Assembly (NCBI GenBank): GCA_947500435.1
Contig: CANMRV010000006.1
Coordinates: 124,001-188,000, forward strand
Reading direction: 5' to 3'
From: an uncultured Flavobacteriaceae bacterium
Lineage (GTDB): Bacteria > Bacteroidota > Bacteroidia > Flavobacteriales > Flavobacteriaceae
Length of the DNA stretch: 64,000 nt
Within the stretch, counting starts at the first letter, position 1; each line of letters begins with the position of its first letter. The notes under the pieces were generated by a model, which had not been told where the DNA came from, ran no database searches, and worked only from the letters and a program-made list of their open reading frames with translations. The position numbers were made by a program, and so were the translations under genes. Shown here one piece after another: positions 16,252-23,914 of this stretch.

Positions 16252-17277
16252 TTATAAAATTAGCTTTTTATCCTGTTCTTCCATGGGTAGGAAGTTGATG
16301 TACAAATAACCTCCACTGGCATTGTCATCAGCAACTATTTGAGGTTTCCCTTTAATCATTTCAATAGAATTTCGATGGATATGTCCCGCAAAAATACCTA
16401 ATAGATTTGGCGCATTAAAAACTTTCTTGTGAAAATTAAGTGTTGTTTGAGTATGCCCACTTTCTGGCCATTTTGGACGTCTTTCCAATTTAAAATTGCG
16501 ATCTGTGGCTGCTCCCCAATTGGGATTTCCGCAACCAAAAGAAATCTTCTTTCCAGGGGCATACATTGGAATATGAACTAATAAAACCAATGGCATTCCA
16601 CTAGCTACTTGTTTTGTAAAAAAGGCTAATTGCTCCTCGTTAATTTGATAGGTTGAATTATCAATGGCCAAAAATCTGATTCCTTTGATATCATAAGCCG
16701 CCATTAATGGGTGATTTCCCTGATACAAGGGGAGTAATCGCTTTTCAATCCACGTTTCACGTAAAGACTCCAATGTACCTTCTAATCCTTCATAATGCCA
16801 ATCGTGATTTCCAGCTATATAAATGTACGGAATACCCGTGTCCTTCAATTTTGAAAGAACCCACTCTATAGCCACCTCAGACGGAAAACTAAAAATATCC
16901 CCAATCAACGTAATCACATCGGCTTTTACTTCTTTTGCAAATGCTAGTGTTTGTTCAAAGGCTTCCTCTGGAGTTGTTTTTATTCGCGTTTGAAAGTGTG
17001 TAGTTTGGTTATAGGCCTTGGCCATTCGATTACTATACTTCCGGTAAGGAACTCCTCTTTCATCGTCTTTAAACAAATGCGTATCGGCTATATGAATTAC
17101 CTTTATCGACTCATTGATAGCCTCGGCGTAAAAGGACACTTTTTGCTGGTCCATGGTGGCACATACTTTAATTGGTTTCTTAATTTTCTTCTTAATTGTA
17201 TTTGCATAAGAACTCGTTGTAAGTCCCAGTCCCGCTATGGCTGTAGTAGTTCCTTTTAAAAATAATCGACGTTTCAT
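16252..17277 (-). CDS. Tat-exported calcineurin-like metallophosphoesterase
   Basis: The N-terminus is a twin-arginine signal (KRRLFLKG followed by a hydrophobic AIAGLGL core), so the enzyme is exported folded with its metals. The dimetal phosphoesterase motifs are present in order: ADTH (about residue 64-67), GDI (about 127-129), GNHDW (about 157-161), VHIP and AGHIH near the C-terminus. The 341-residue product could act on a phosphomonoester, phosphodiester or nucleotide; the substrate cannot be told. It is the first of three minus-strand exported hydrolase genes in the gldC-engB interval. Confidence 0.82.
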   Translation of the reverse strand: MKRRLFLKGTTTAIAGLGLTTSSYANTIKKKIKKPIKVCATMDQQKVSFYAEAINESIKVIHIADTHLFKDDERGVPYRKYSNRMAKAYNQTTHFQTRIKTTPEEAFEQTLAFAKEVKADVITLIGDIFSFPSEVAIEWVLSKLKDTGIPYIYIAGNHDWHYEGLEGTLESLRETWIEKRLLPLYQGNHPLMAAYDIKGIRFLAIDNSTYQINEEQLAFFTKQVASGMPLVLLVHIPMYAPGKKISFGCGNPNWGAATDRNFKLERRPKWPESGHTQTTLNFHKKVFNAPNLLGIFAGHIHRNSIEMIKGKPQIVADDNASGGYLYINFLPMEEQDKKLIL

Positions 17278-17570
17278 AAAATGTAGTTAGTTTCAGGAGT
17301 AGATTTTTGTCGAACGACCAAGTCTGCGATAATTGAAGTTATAGTTAAAGTTAATACAGGGTCTCGTTTGTTTAAATTTCCGAGAAGTTGCATTTCTTCC
17401 CAAAGAAAATTTCCACACAGAATAAGAAAAATCTTTTTCTTTTCGTGTCATACTATTTTCGCTATCTCTGTTTTCAATATGCATTTCAACAATTGGATAT
17501 CATCGCTAATGTTATCCAACTTATAAACTGAGATAGTAAATTCGATAAAATTAATATTTGCCTAGAAAGG

Positions 17571-19196
17571 CTATTTCATTTCAACAGTTATAGGCCATCC
17601 TTCGAATTGTACGGCCTCTGATTTTGTTACATCAACATACCGTGGCCAACATTCAAAAGTGCTAGTTTTTACCTTTTTGTTAAAACGAATTAGCCCATAG
17701 CCACCACCTTTGGAGTTGCTTTCAGGGTTGACATAAGCCATCATGCTAATTTTATTGCTAAAGCCATCGAGGTAATCGCCGGTCCATGGTAAAGAAGTAT
17801 TTGGGTTGGGGTTCGCACCTGCTTTTTCATCTTCGGGCCACCACCATCGGCTGTAATAATCGTTTACAATAGCAGGAACCACAAAAGCCCAAGGGCCATC
17901 ACCAAATTCATTGATACCTTGTTTGATTACGGTTGCTAAATGCTGGTCTCCAGCGATATGAACGGCACCAGCTTTTTGAATCAATGCTAAAGCTTTGTTG
18001 CGCCCCGTTTGTGGCCAACCGTTGGAGTCTAAATCGGCATGCAAACGATTTGTTTTTTGACCATGAATGTGGGCACCTCCACAAAAACCGGTTTGCGAAA
18101 GCACCACTTTGATATCATCTTTGTTTGTATTTCCCCAATGTTCTAGAAATTTTAATTGGCGGTCTCCTAATAAGGTAAGTCCTGGTAAATCTATCGATGC
18201 AGGGTCGTATTCAGGATTCCGAATATGATCGGGTCTCGGACCTTGCTGCGGAATCTTTCCTTCCGGTCCCGATTTGAATTTGCGATCTTCGAGAATGGCA
18301 AAATCAACTCCCCCCAAAAGCAGGTTCGTATAGTATACACCAATGCCACGTTCCACAGGAGTAGGGTCATAAGGGTCGGGAAGGTGCGCGGTTTGACAAC
18401 GTTCTACCATTTTTACATATTCGGTATGATAACGGTAACCACCATCAGGACTTCCAGCAGTAACTGATAATTTTCCATTTTCTCCCCAGAGATTTCCTTG
18501 TCCGATGTCATGATCGTCCGGAATGGTAATTGCAGGCCGATTGCGAAAAGTCTCGCGAAACTGGAGTCCGAATTTTAACCATGCTGCCGTGTGTTCGGTA
18601 TGGTCATACGATTGGTCGCCTGCAAAGAATATCAAATCGGGATTTTGATGGTTGATATTACGAACGTAATTTTCCCGCAATCCGCGGTCTTTATTTGAAT
18701 TACAGGAAAGCGCAGCCATTGAAATCGTTTCCTTGTCTTTGGGGTCTTTACGAATCAATCCTTCAAATTGCGCTATGTCCCCATGACGAATGCGGTATTT
18801 AGTGTCTTTTGAATCGTCCCAGTTTTCTACTCTAAATAGGGCAGACCAACCAATATCATTGATTTCTTGTTTCTGGATTTCTTTCCACTTTCCATCCTCT
18901 TCAATTTCTAGACGTACCTCACGCGACTCATCCGGATATAATGGATATAACTGTGCAGATAGTTTTAAAGTTTGATTTGAAACGGTATAAATCCCAAAGG
19001 AAACTACACTATCCCTGCCAACTTTTAGATTGATAATAGGATTGTCGGTTCGATTCCACCAATCATTAATCGCCAAAGTATCCACATCATCAAAAGGAGC
19101 TATAACGGGGGGAATTTGTTCCTTTGGCTTTTCAGCCTTTTCATTACATCCTAATATTAATAATACTACCAAAATACATTTCAGTGTATTTTTCAT
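17571..19196 (-). CDS. PhoD-like alkaline phosphatase/phosphodiesterase lipoprotein
   Basis: The 541-residue product is a lipoprotein (LLILGC, Cys17). After an N-terminal beta-sandwich-like region (to about 150) comes a PhoD-type metallophosphatase core: FFAGDQSYDHTEH, PDDHDIGQGNLWG, ILEDRKF, LGDRQLKFL and HIAGDQHLATV supply Asp/Asn/His metal ligands. PhoD-like enzymes hydrolyse phosphate mono- or diesters at the cell surface; the Cys ligand typical of classical PhoD is not obvious, so this is a divergent branch. It starts 1 base from the stop of the beta-lactamase gene and is probably co-transcribed with it. Confidence 0.78.
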   Translation of the reverse strand: MKNTLKCILVVLLILGCNEKAEKPKEQIPPVIAPFDDVDTLAINDWWNRTDNPIINLKVGRDSVVSFGIYTVSNQTLKLSAQLYPLYPDESREVRLEIEEDGKWKEIQKQEINDIGWSALFRVENWDDSKDTKYRIRHGDIAQFEGLIRKDPKDKETISMAALSCNSNKDRGLRENYVRNINHQNPDLIFFAGDQSYDHTEHTAAWLKFGLQFRETFRNRPAITIPDDHDIGQGNLWGENGKLSVTAGSPDGGYRYHTEYVKMVERCQTAHLPDPYDPTPVERGIGVYYTNLLLGGVDFAILEDRKFKSGPEGKIPQQGPRPDHIRNPEYDPASIDLPGLTLLGDRQLKFLEHWGNTNKDDIKVVLSQTGFCGGAHIHGQKTNRLHADLDSNGWPQTGRNKALALIQKAGAVHIAGDQHLATVIKQGINEFGDGPWAFVVPAIVNDYYSRWWWPEDEKAGANPNPNTSLPWTGDYLDGFSNKISMMAYVNPESNSKGGGYGLIRFNKKVKTSTFECWPRYVDVTKSEAVQFEGWPITVEMK

Positions 19197-19197
19197 A

Positions 19198-19938
19198 TCA
19201 ATTGGTTTTAAAAAGTTTTATAGTGTAATCTAACAATTCTATTCCGCCAGGTTTACCATGGCCTGGTACAATCACCTTCAAATTAGGATAATTATCTTTT
19301 ATATTCTGAATGGTATTGCTCCATTTCGCAACATTGGCATCTTCAAGATTTCCTTTTGAAGCGTTTACTGTTTTTATCATACAACCCCCATAAATCAGTT
19401 CCTCACTTGGAATGTAACTTATAATGTTGTCTTTCGTATGCGCTTCCCCAAAATGTTTATTCATAATTGTAGCGCCACCTATTTCCAATTCGTTCTGAAG
19501 TTTGAAACCTACTTGTGGTATGGTTTCATAATCCTTTTTAGCCAGTTCTATGGTTTTTTCATTGGCATAAGAAGGAATATTATGATTGTGAAAAGCGGCA
19601 AGTCCCCCTAAACAATCAATGTGAAAATGATTGACTACAATTGCCTTTACAATAGCTTTTTTTTCGTTGGTCAGCCACGCTAACAGTTCCTCTGATTCTT
19701 TGTTATGGGTTGGAGTGTCAAATACTATTGCTTCATTATTCCTTATAAAAATGAGACCATTGCAGGCTACCTTCCCAAAATCATCGGTTTCCAAGTAGGA
19801 AACATGTCGGAAGACGTTTTCAGATACAGGTATTATTCTCAGAATTTCAGAAGTGTAAGATAAGTCCACTTTCTGTGACTTACACTGTAATTGAAACAGG
19901 ATTAAAAAGAGGAGGAGATTGATGTTTTTAAGCGACAT
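19198..19938 (-). CDS. subclass B1 metallo-beta-lactamase
   Basis: The 246-residue exported protein carries the full B1 set: HFHID (His104, His106, Asp108) for zinc 1 and 2, GEAHTKDN (His167), GGCMIK (Cys186, Lys189) and PGHGKPG (His227), corresponding to standard positions 116, 118, 120, 196, 221, 224 and 263. GNLEDANV matches the substrate-binding GNL loop. Cys at the position of the second zinc ligand distinguishes B1 from glyoxalase-like MBL proteins. The family hydrolyses most beta-lactams, including carbapenems; activity here is inferred. It is chromosomal, with no mobile element next to it. The signal peptide ends near QCKSQ. Confidence 0.85.
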   Translation of the reverse strand: MSLKNINLLLFLILFQLQCKSQKVDLSYTSEILRIIPVSENVFRHVSYLETDDFGKVACNGLIFIRNNEAIVFDTPTHNKESEELLAWLTNEKKAIVKAIVVNHFHIDCLGGLAAFHNHNIPSYANEKTIELAKKDYETIPQVGFKLQNELEIGGATIMNKHFGEAHTKDNIISYIPSEELIYGGCMIKTVNASKGNLEDANVAKWSNTIQNIKDNYPNLKVIVPGHGKPGGIELLDYTIKLFKTN

Positions 19939-20006
19939 AAATAGTTTTTAAATTGTAAAATGGTTTAATCCACTTCATCATAAATATATAGCTTTACCTT
20001 TCAAAA

Positions 20007-20384
20007 ATGAAGTATACCAAATTGCAAAAACTCATTTTCATCTATAATGCCGATTCCGGAATCCGAAATATGATTATGGATAGTGCACATAAAATATTCA
20101 GTCCTGATACCTATGAATGCAGTCTCTGCGATATTACCTATGGTGCTTTTACAGAGAATTCGGTTTGGAAGAAATTCAGAAAGGAAACCGATTTACAAAT
20201 GGAATTTTTACATAAGGATGAATTTGCAAAAGCCTACGCCTCAAAATTTGGATATAAGTTTACTTTTCCGATAGTATTGAATGAAAGCGAAAAAGGGTTA
20301 GAGGTGTTTGTTAGAACAGAAGAGCTTAATAAGTTAGAAAACCCGGAGGGGTTAATTAATCTGATTAAAGAGCGTTCTCTTTAA
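20007..20384 (+). CDS. small conserved protein, unknown function
   Basis: A 125-residue soluble protein with the conserved pattern IYNADSG near the N-terminus, DSAHKIFSPDTYECSLCDITYG at about 26-47 (a Cys-x-x-Cys pair, Cys38 and Cys41) and a FLHKDEF segment. I recognise this as a conserved hypothetical family without a known function; CxxC could bind metal or be redox-active. It is divergent from the beta-lactamase gene and its last 20 bases overlap the convergent engB gene. Confidence 0.7.
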   Translation: MKYTKLQKLIFIYNADSGIRNMIMDSAHKIFSPDTYECSLCDITYGAFTENSVWKKFRKETDLQMEFLHKDEFAKAYASKFGYKFTFPIVLNESEKGLEVFVRTEELNKLENPEGLINLIKERSL

Positions 20385-20982
20385 AAAAACCTTCGTTTAT
20401 TTCCTGAATAAAACTGAGCAATTCATCTCTTCCCTTGCTATAGGAGGAAGAAGTGACAAAGTGCTGTGGAGCCTCCTCCCAAATGCCATCAATTAACGCT
20501 TGCAAGTAATCATTTACTTGCCTTTCAATTGCTTTTGGTTTTAGTTTATCAGCTTTGGTGAAAATGATGCAAAAGGGAATTCCGTTTTCACCCATCCATT
20601 CCATAAATTCCATATCAACCTTTTGAGGCTCGTGCCTGATATCTACCAAAACAAATGAACAGACCAATTGTTCTCGCTGTTCAAAGTAATTGGTGATGTA
20701 TTTTTGGAAGGTGTTTTTGTCTTTTTTAGAAACTCGCGCATATCCATAGCCGGGTAAATCCACTAAAAACCAATTTTCATTGACTTTGAAATGGTTGATA
20801 AGCTGCGTCTTTCCAGGTCTACCTGATGTTTTTGCCAGATGTTTGCGGTCCATCAGCATATTTATCAAGGAAGATTTCCCAACATTAGATCTTCCGATAA
20901 AAGCGTATTCAGGTAATTTTTCTGACGGACATTTAGCCACATCAGAGTTACTCATTACAAAGTTCGCAGATTTGATTTTCAC
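20365..20982 (-). CDS. engB: ribosome biogenesis GTP-binding protein EngB/YsxC
   Basis: EngB is an essential small GTPase for 50S subunit assembly. The 205-residue product shows G1 GRSNVGKSS (residues 30-38), the switch I Thr in AKTSGRPGKTQ, G3 DLPGYG and G4 TKADK, with normal spacing. Start at 20982 (MKIKSANFVM) is right for the family. The 3' end overlaps the + strand small gene by 20 bases, convergent. Confidence 0.93.
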   Translation of the reverse strand: MKIKSANFVMSNSDVAKCPSEKLPEYAFIGRSNVGKSSLINMLMDRKHLAKTSGRPGKTQLINHFKVNENWFLVDLPGYGYARVSKKDKNTFQKYITNYFEQREQLVCSFVLVDIRHEPQKVDMEFMEWMGENGIPFCIIFTKADKLKPKAIERQVNDYLQALIDGIWEEAPQHFVTSSSYSKGRDELLSFIQEINEGFFKENAL

Positions 20983-21033
20983 CCTAAAAAAGTTAGAAGT
21001 TTAGTTGTTAAGGAGTTGAGAAGCTATTTTTTT

Positions 21034-21075
21034 CTACCGTCTACCGTCTACCGTCTACCGTCTGCCGTCTACCGT
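21034..21075. repeat. heptamer tandem repeat, (CTACCGT)6
   Basis: Six tandem copies of CTACCGT, the fifth with A to G, lie between the start of engB and the stop of the hydrolase gene. The last copy ends 2 bases before that stop codon. Seven is not a multiple of three, but the repeat is outside coding sequence. Confidence 0.9.
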
Positions 21076-21076
21076 C

Positions 21077-21841
21077 TTAGAAACCGCGTGTTTCTAACCA
21101 GGCATCCAAAATTTCATTGAATTCCTCAGGATGTTCCATCATTGGGGCATGCCCGCATTCTTTCATCCAAAATAAGTCGGAGTCAGGCAGCAATTCATGG
21201 AATAAATCCGCCACGTCCGGCGGCGTAACTCCATCATTTTCACCCCAAATAATACAGGTAGGTGTTTTCATTTTTGGCAAGTCCTTTGCCATATTATGCC
21301 TGATGGCACTTTTGGCAATGGCCAGCGTTTTCACAATTTTACTTCTATCATTTACGGTAGCAAATACTTCATCAACAATCTCCTTGGTAGCAACAGCAGG
21401 ATCATAAAAAACATCCTGAGCCTTTTTCTTGATGAACTCGTAATCCCCTCTTCTGGGATACCCATCGCCCATGGCACTTTCGTAGAGTCCAGAGCTTCCG
21501 GTAATAACCAGTGCTTTAACCATTTCAGGATACATCTTAGTGTGCAGTAATCCAATATGTCCGCCGAGAGAGTTTCCTAATAGAATGACATCTTTTAATC
21601 CTTTGAATTCAATGAATTTTTCCAAAAACTTCGCGAATTGCTTCACGTTGGTTTTCATCATTGGCATGTCGTAAATCGGTAATTCAGGAATAAGAACCTT
21701 ATATCCTTTCTCTGGAAAGTGATCGGTGACTCCGTGAAAATTGCTCAGGCCACCCATAAGACCATGTAAAATGATAATAGGGGTGCCTTCCCCTATTTCA
21801 ACATACTTGAATTTTCCTTCGGTAATTAGTTTTTCTTCCAT
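21077..21841 (-). CDS. alpha/beta-fold hydrolase
   Basis: The 254-residue protein has the hydrolase hallmarks: oxyanion-hole HGLMGG (residues 26-31), nucleophile elbow GNSLGGH (Ser91), Asp in GENDGVTPP (about 205) and His in CGHAPMMEHP (about 235). No signal peptide is seen, so it is cytosolic. Substrate unknown; the closest generic match is the MhpC/BioH-like group. A hydrolase of this type between engB and mraZ is a familiar flavobacterial arrangement. Confidence 0.85.
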   Translation of the reverse strand: MEEKLITEGKFKYVEIGEGTPIIILHGLMGGLSNFHGVTDHFPEKGYKVLIPELPIYDMPMMKTNVKQFAKFLEKFIEFKGLKDVILLGNSLGGHIGLLHTKMYPEMVKALVITGSSGLYESAMGDGYPRRGDYEFIKKKAQDVFYDPAVATKEIVDEVFATVNDRSKIVKTLAIAKSAIRHNMAKDLPKMKTPTCIIWGENDGVTPPDVADLFHELLPDSDLFWMKECGHAPMMEHPEEFNEILDAWLETRGF

Positions 21842-22030
21842 TCAGGGGCACTTCTGTCGCTGCAGGCAAATATACGATTTCCCTTATTAAAAGCAGGCTT
21901 GGTTAGTTGGGGCAAAAGATAGCTGTTTTCTTTTGAAAAGCAAGAAAGTGATTAGAAAATCGATTTTTCGAATGACAATTTTAGGCTATGTTTTGATGCA
22001 GTTCATCTAAAAAAGGTCGTTTTTTATAAG

Positions 22031-22077
22031 AAAGTGGTAAAATGTGGTAAAATGTGGTAATAAAATATATATATTTG
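22031..22077 (+). promoter_or_regulatory. mraZ promoter with three-repeat MraZ operator
   Basis: Three direct repeats with exact 10-base period (AAAGTGGTAA, AATGTGGTAA, AATGTGGTAA; 22031-22060) are followed by the -7 box TATATTTG (22070-22077). MraZ proteins bind tandem GTGG/TGGG-containing boxes with 10-base spacing upstream of their own gene, and the repeats cover where the -33 contact would be. The mraZ start is 29 bases downstream. Confidence 0.72.
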
Positions 22078-22105
22078 AGTTATTAAATGAAAACCAAACT
22101 TTTAA

Positions 22106-22579
22106 GTGATCAATTTCATTGGAACATACGACTGCAAAGCCGATACCAAAGGTAGGGTAATGTTACCTGTTGCCCTAAAAAATCAGATGGCACCTGTTCT
22201 GAAAGAGGGATTTGTCATAAAAAGGTCTGTTTTTCAACCTTGCTTGGAATTATACCCGATGGCAGAGTGGAATCTTCTTATGCAGAAGATGAATAAGAAG
22301 AATCGCTTTAAAAAGAAGAACAATGATTTTATAAGGCGTTTTTCTGCGGGAGTTAAAATGATAGAGATTGATGCCACAGGAAGGCTATTGATTCCTAAGA
22401 ATTTAGTTGCAGTTGCAGGAATTGCAAAAGAAGTGGTTTTGAGCTCAGCAATAAACATTGTTGAGATATGGGATAAAGATAGCTACGAAAAAGTATTGGA
22501 TGAAACGGCGGAGGACTTTGCAAGTTTGGCAGAGGAAGTTATGGGTGATGATGGTGATGAATCGGATGATGTATCATAA
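22106..22579 (+). CDS. mraZ: division/cell wall cluster transcriptional regulator MraZ
   Basis: The 157-residue protein has two SpoVT/AbrB-like repeats: CKADTKGRVMLP (about 10-21) and IDATGRLLIPKNL (about 91-103), each with the DxxGR core that contacts DNA. MraZ forms a ring and binds the promoter of its own operon. The start is GTG at 22106. It overlaps rsmH by 14 bases. Flavobacterial members are known to be a little longer than the E. coli protein, with an acidic C-terminus as here (GDDGDESDD). Confidence 0.92.
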   Translation: MINFIGTYDCKADTKGRVMLPVALKNQMAPVLKEGFVIKRSVFQPCLELYPMAEWNLLMQKMNKKNRFKKKNNDFIRRFSAGVKMIEIDATGRLLIPKNLVAVAGIAKEVVLSSAINIVEIWDKDSYEKVLDETAEDFASLAEEVMGDDGDESDDVS

Positions 22580-23462
22580 TCCGGTTTTATTGAAAGAGTC
22601 CGTTGATGGACTAGCAATAAAAGCGGATGGAATATATGTTGATGTAACCTTTGGTGGCGGTGGCCATTCTAAGGAAATCCTGAAACGGCTGGGAGATAAA
22701 GGCAAGTTGATTGCTTTTGATCAAGATGAAGATGCTTTGGCAAATGCTCTGGAGGATGACAGGTTTACGCTGATCAATGAAAATTTCAGGTACATCAAAC
22801 AGTTTTTAAAGTTCTATGGCATTCGGAAAGTAGATGGAATCTTAGCCGATTTTGGTGTTTCATCACATCAATTTGATAAAGCGGAACGCGGATTTTCAAC
22901 GCGTTTTGATGCGGATTTGGATATGCGTATGAGTAAGAAGAACCAAATATCCGCTTATGATGTGGTCAACAACTATGAATTTGAGGAATTACGGAATGTG
23001 TTGATCAAATATGGGGATTTAAGAAGTGGTGGAGCAATGGCAAAAGCCATAATTGCTCAAAGAGAAGAGAATCCAATTCAAACCACCGAACAATTGAAAG
23101 AAGCGTTGCGACAATTTTTGCCCAAGTCAAAAGAGCATAAAATTTTAGCACAGATCTATCAAGCCATTCGTATTGAGGTGAATCAAGAGATTGCCGTAAT
23201 CGAGGAGTTTTTAATGCAAACTCCCGATTTGTTGGATAAAGGCGGAAGATTAAGTGCAATCAGTTACCACTCTTTAGAGGATCGATTGGTAAAACGATTT
23301 ATAAGAGCAGGTCAGTTTGAAGGAGAACCTGAAAAAGATTTCTACGGAAATATTGATGTTCCTTTTAAAAAGGTAGGAGGGTTAATAGTTCCTTCAAGAG
23401 AAGAAATACAAGTCAACAATAGAGCAAGAAGCGCAAAGTTGCGCATTGCAGAAAGAATATAA
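22566..23462 (+). CDS. rsmH: 16S rRNA (cytosine1402-N4)-methyltransferase
   Basis: RsmH methylates C1402 in the ribosomal P site. The frame is open from 22458, but ATG at 22566 (MMYHNPVLLKESVDGL) gives the family N-terminus and the usual length of 298; a second ATG follows directly. SAM-binding motifs are VDVTFGGGGHS and FDQDEDAL, followed by LADFGVSSHQFD and the C-terminal SYHSLEDRLVKRF and NNRARSAKLR. It overlaps mraZ by 14 bases in the classic dcw order. Confidence 0.94.
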   Translation: MMYHNPVLLKESVDGLAIKADGIYVDVTFGGGGHSKEILKRLGDKGKLIAFDQDEDALANALEDDRFTLINENFRYIKQFLKFYGIRKVDGILADFGVSSHQFDKAERGFSTRFDADLDMRMSKKNQISAYDVVNNYEFEELRNVLIKYGDLRSGGAMAKAIIAQREENPIQTTEQLKEALRQFLPKSKEHKILAQIYQAIRIEVNQEIAVIEEFLMQTPDLLDKGGRLSAISYHSLEDRLVKRFIRAGQFEGEPEKDFYGNIDVPFKKVGGLIVPSREEIQVNNRARSAKLRIAERI

Positions 23463-23469
23463 AATTAGT

Positions 23470-23512
23470 TCCCTCCTAATAATCATGTGCTGAGCTAGTC
23501 GAAGTAGAGGGA
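23470..23512. repeat. short hairpin repeat, degenerate CTGAGC/GTCGAAG type
   Basis: TCCCTC and GAGGGA (23470-23475 and 23507-23512) enclose TGCTGAGCTAGTCGAAGT, a degenerate copy of the CTGAGCGCAGTCGAAGG motif at 27418. It sits in the gap between rsmH and the ftsL-like gene. Confidence 0.4.
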
Positions 23513-23587
23513 TTAAGGAAGGTGTAACTGGGAGATCCAAAATAAGTTAAAAATTTTCGATTTGTCGGAAATGAAAAAAAAGTAAGG

Positions 23588-23914
23588 ATGGTTAAAAAAG
23601 GAATTTTAGACATTTTAAAAGGAAAGTTTTTGGTGAGTGGTGATGCTCCCAAAAATTGGCTATTTATCATATTCGTCTCTTTTTTGGCTGCTGTCATGAT
23701 TGGTAGTTCGCATAGCGCGGATAAAAAGGTACATCAAATTGCAGCTTTAAATGAAGAAGTGAAAGAATTGAATAGTGAGTTTGTTGATGTTCGTTCCGAT
23801 GTACAGAAATTGAAATTGGAATCAAAAATCACGGAAGTGCTTGAAGAGAAAGAATTGTATCCCTCGGAAACACCTCCGAAAAAGATTAAGGTAAAAGCGA
23901 AGAAAGCAGAGTAG
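23588..23914 (+). CDS. FtsL-like divisome protein
   Basis: A 108-residue bitopic protein: about 20 cytosolic residues, one membrane span (about 24-41, WLFIIFVSFLAAVMIGSS) and a coiled-coil periplasmic part (about 45-90). This topology, size and position between rsmH and ftsI identify it as the FtsL counterpart, which links FtsB/FtsQ to the septal synthase. Sequence identity to proteobacterial FtsL is low, as expected for this phylum. The stop codon and the GTG of ftsI share one base. Confidence 0.82.
   Translation: MVKKGILDILKGKFLVSGDAPKNWLFIIFVSFLAAVMIGSSHSADKKVHQIAALNEEVKELNSEFVDVRSDVQKLKLESKITEVLEEKELYPSETPPKKIKVKAKKAE

Noticed and set aside
16086..16309. Two short overlapping + strand reading frames after gldC
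   Set aside because: No recognisable family, no ribosome-binding site, and they run into the end of the minus-strand metallophosphoesterase gene. Low-complexity N-termini suggest chance.
17293..17484. A 63-residue minus-strand reading frame between the phosphoesterase and the PhoD-like gene
   Set aside because: Composition (many Asn, Tyr, Ser, Lys) looks like translated A/T-rich intergenic DNA; no start signal or family. A TTGGATA/TATCCAA hairpin near 17493-17520 was the only other structure.
19198..19938. Reading of the MBL-fold protein as a glyoxalase II or quorum lactonase
   Set aside because: The third zinc-site residue is Cys186 in GGCMIK and the motif is HFHID, not HxHxDH; this is the B1 lactamase set.
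21034..21075. CTACCGT repeat considered as a CRISPR remnant
   Set aside because: Unit length is 7 bases without spacers; it is a plain tandem repeat and no cas genes are present.
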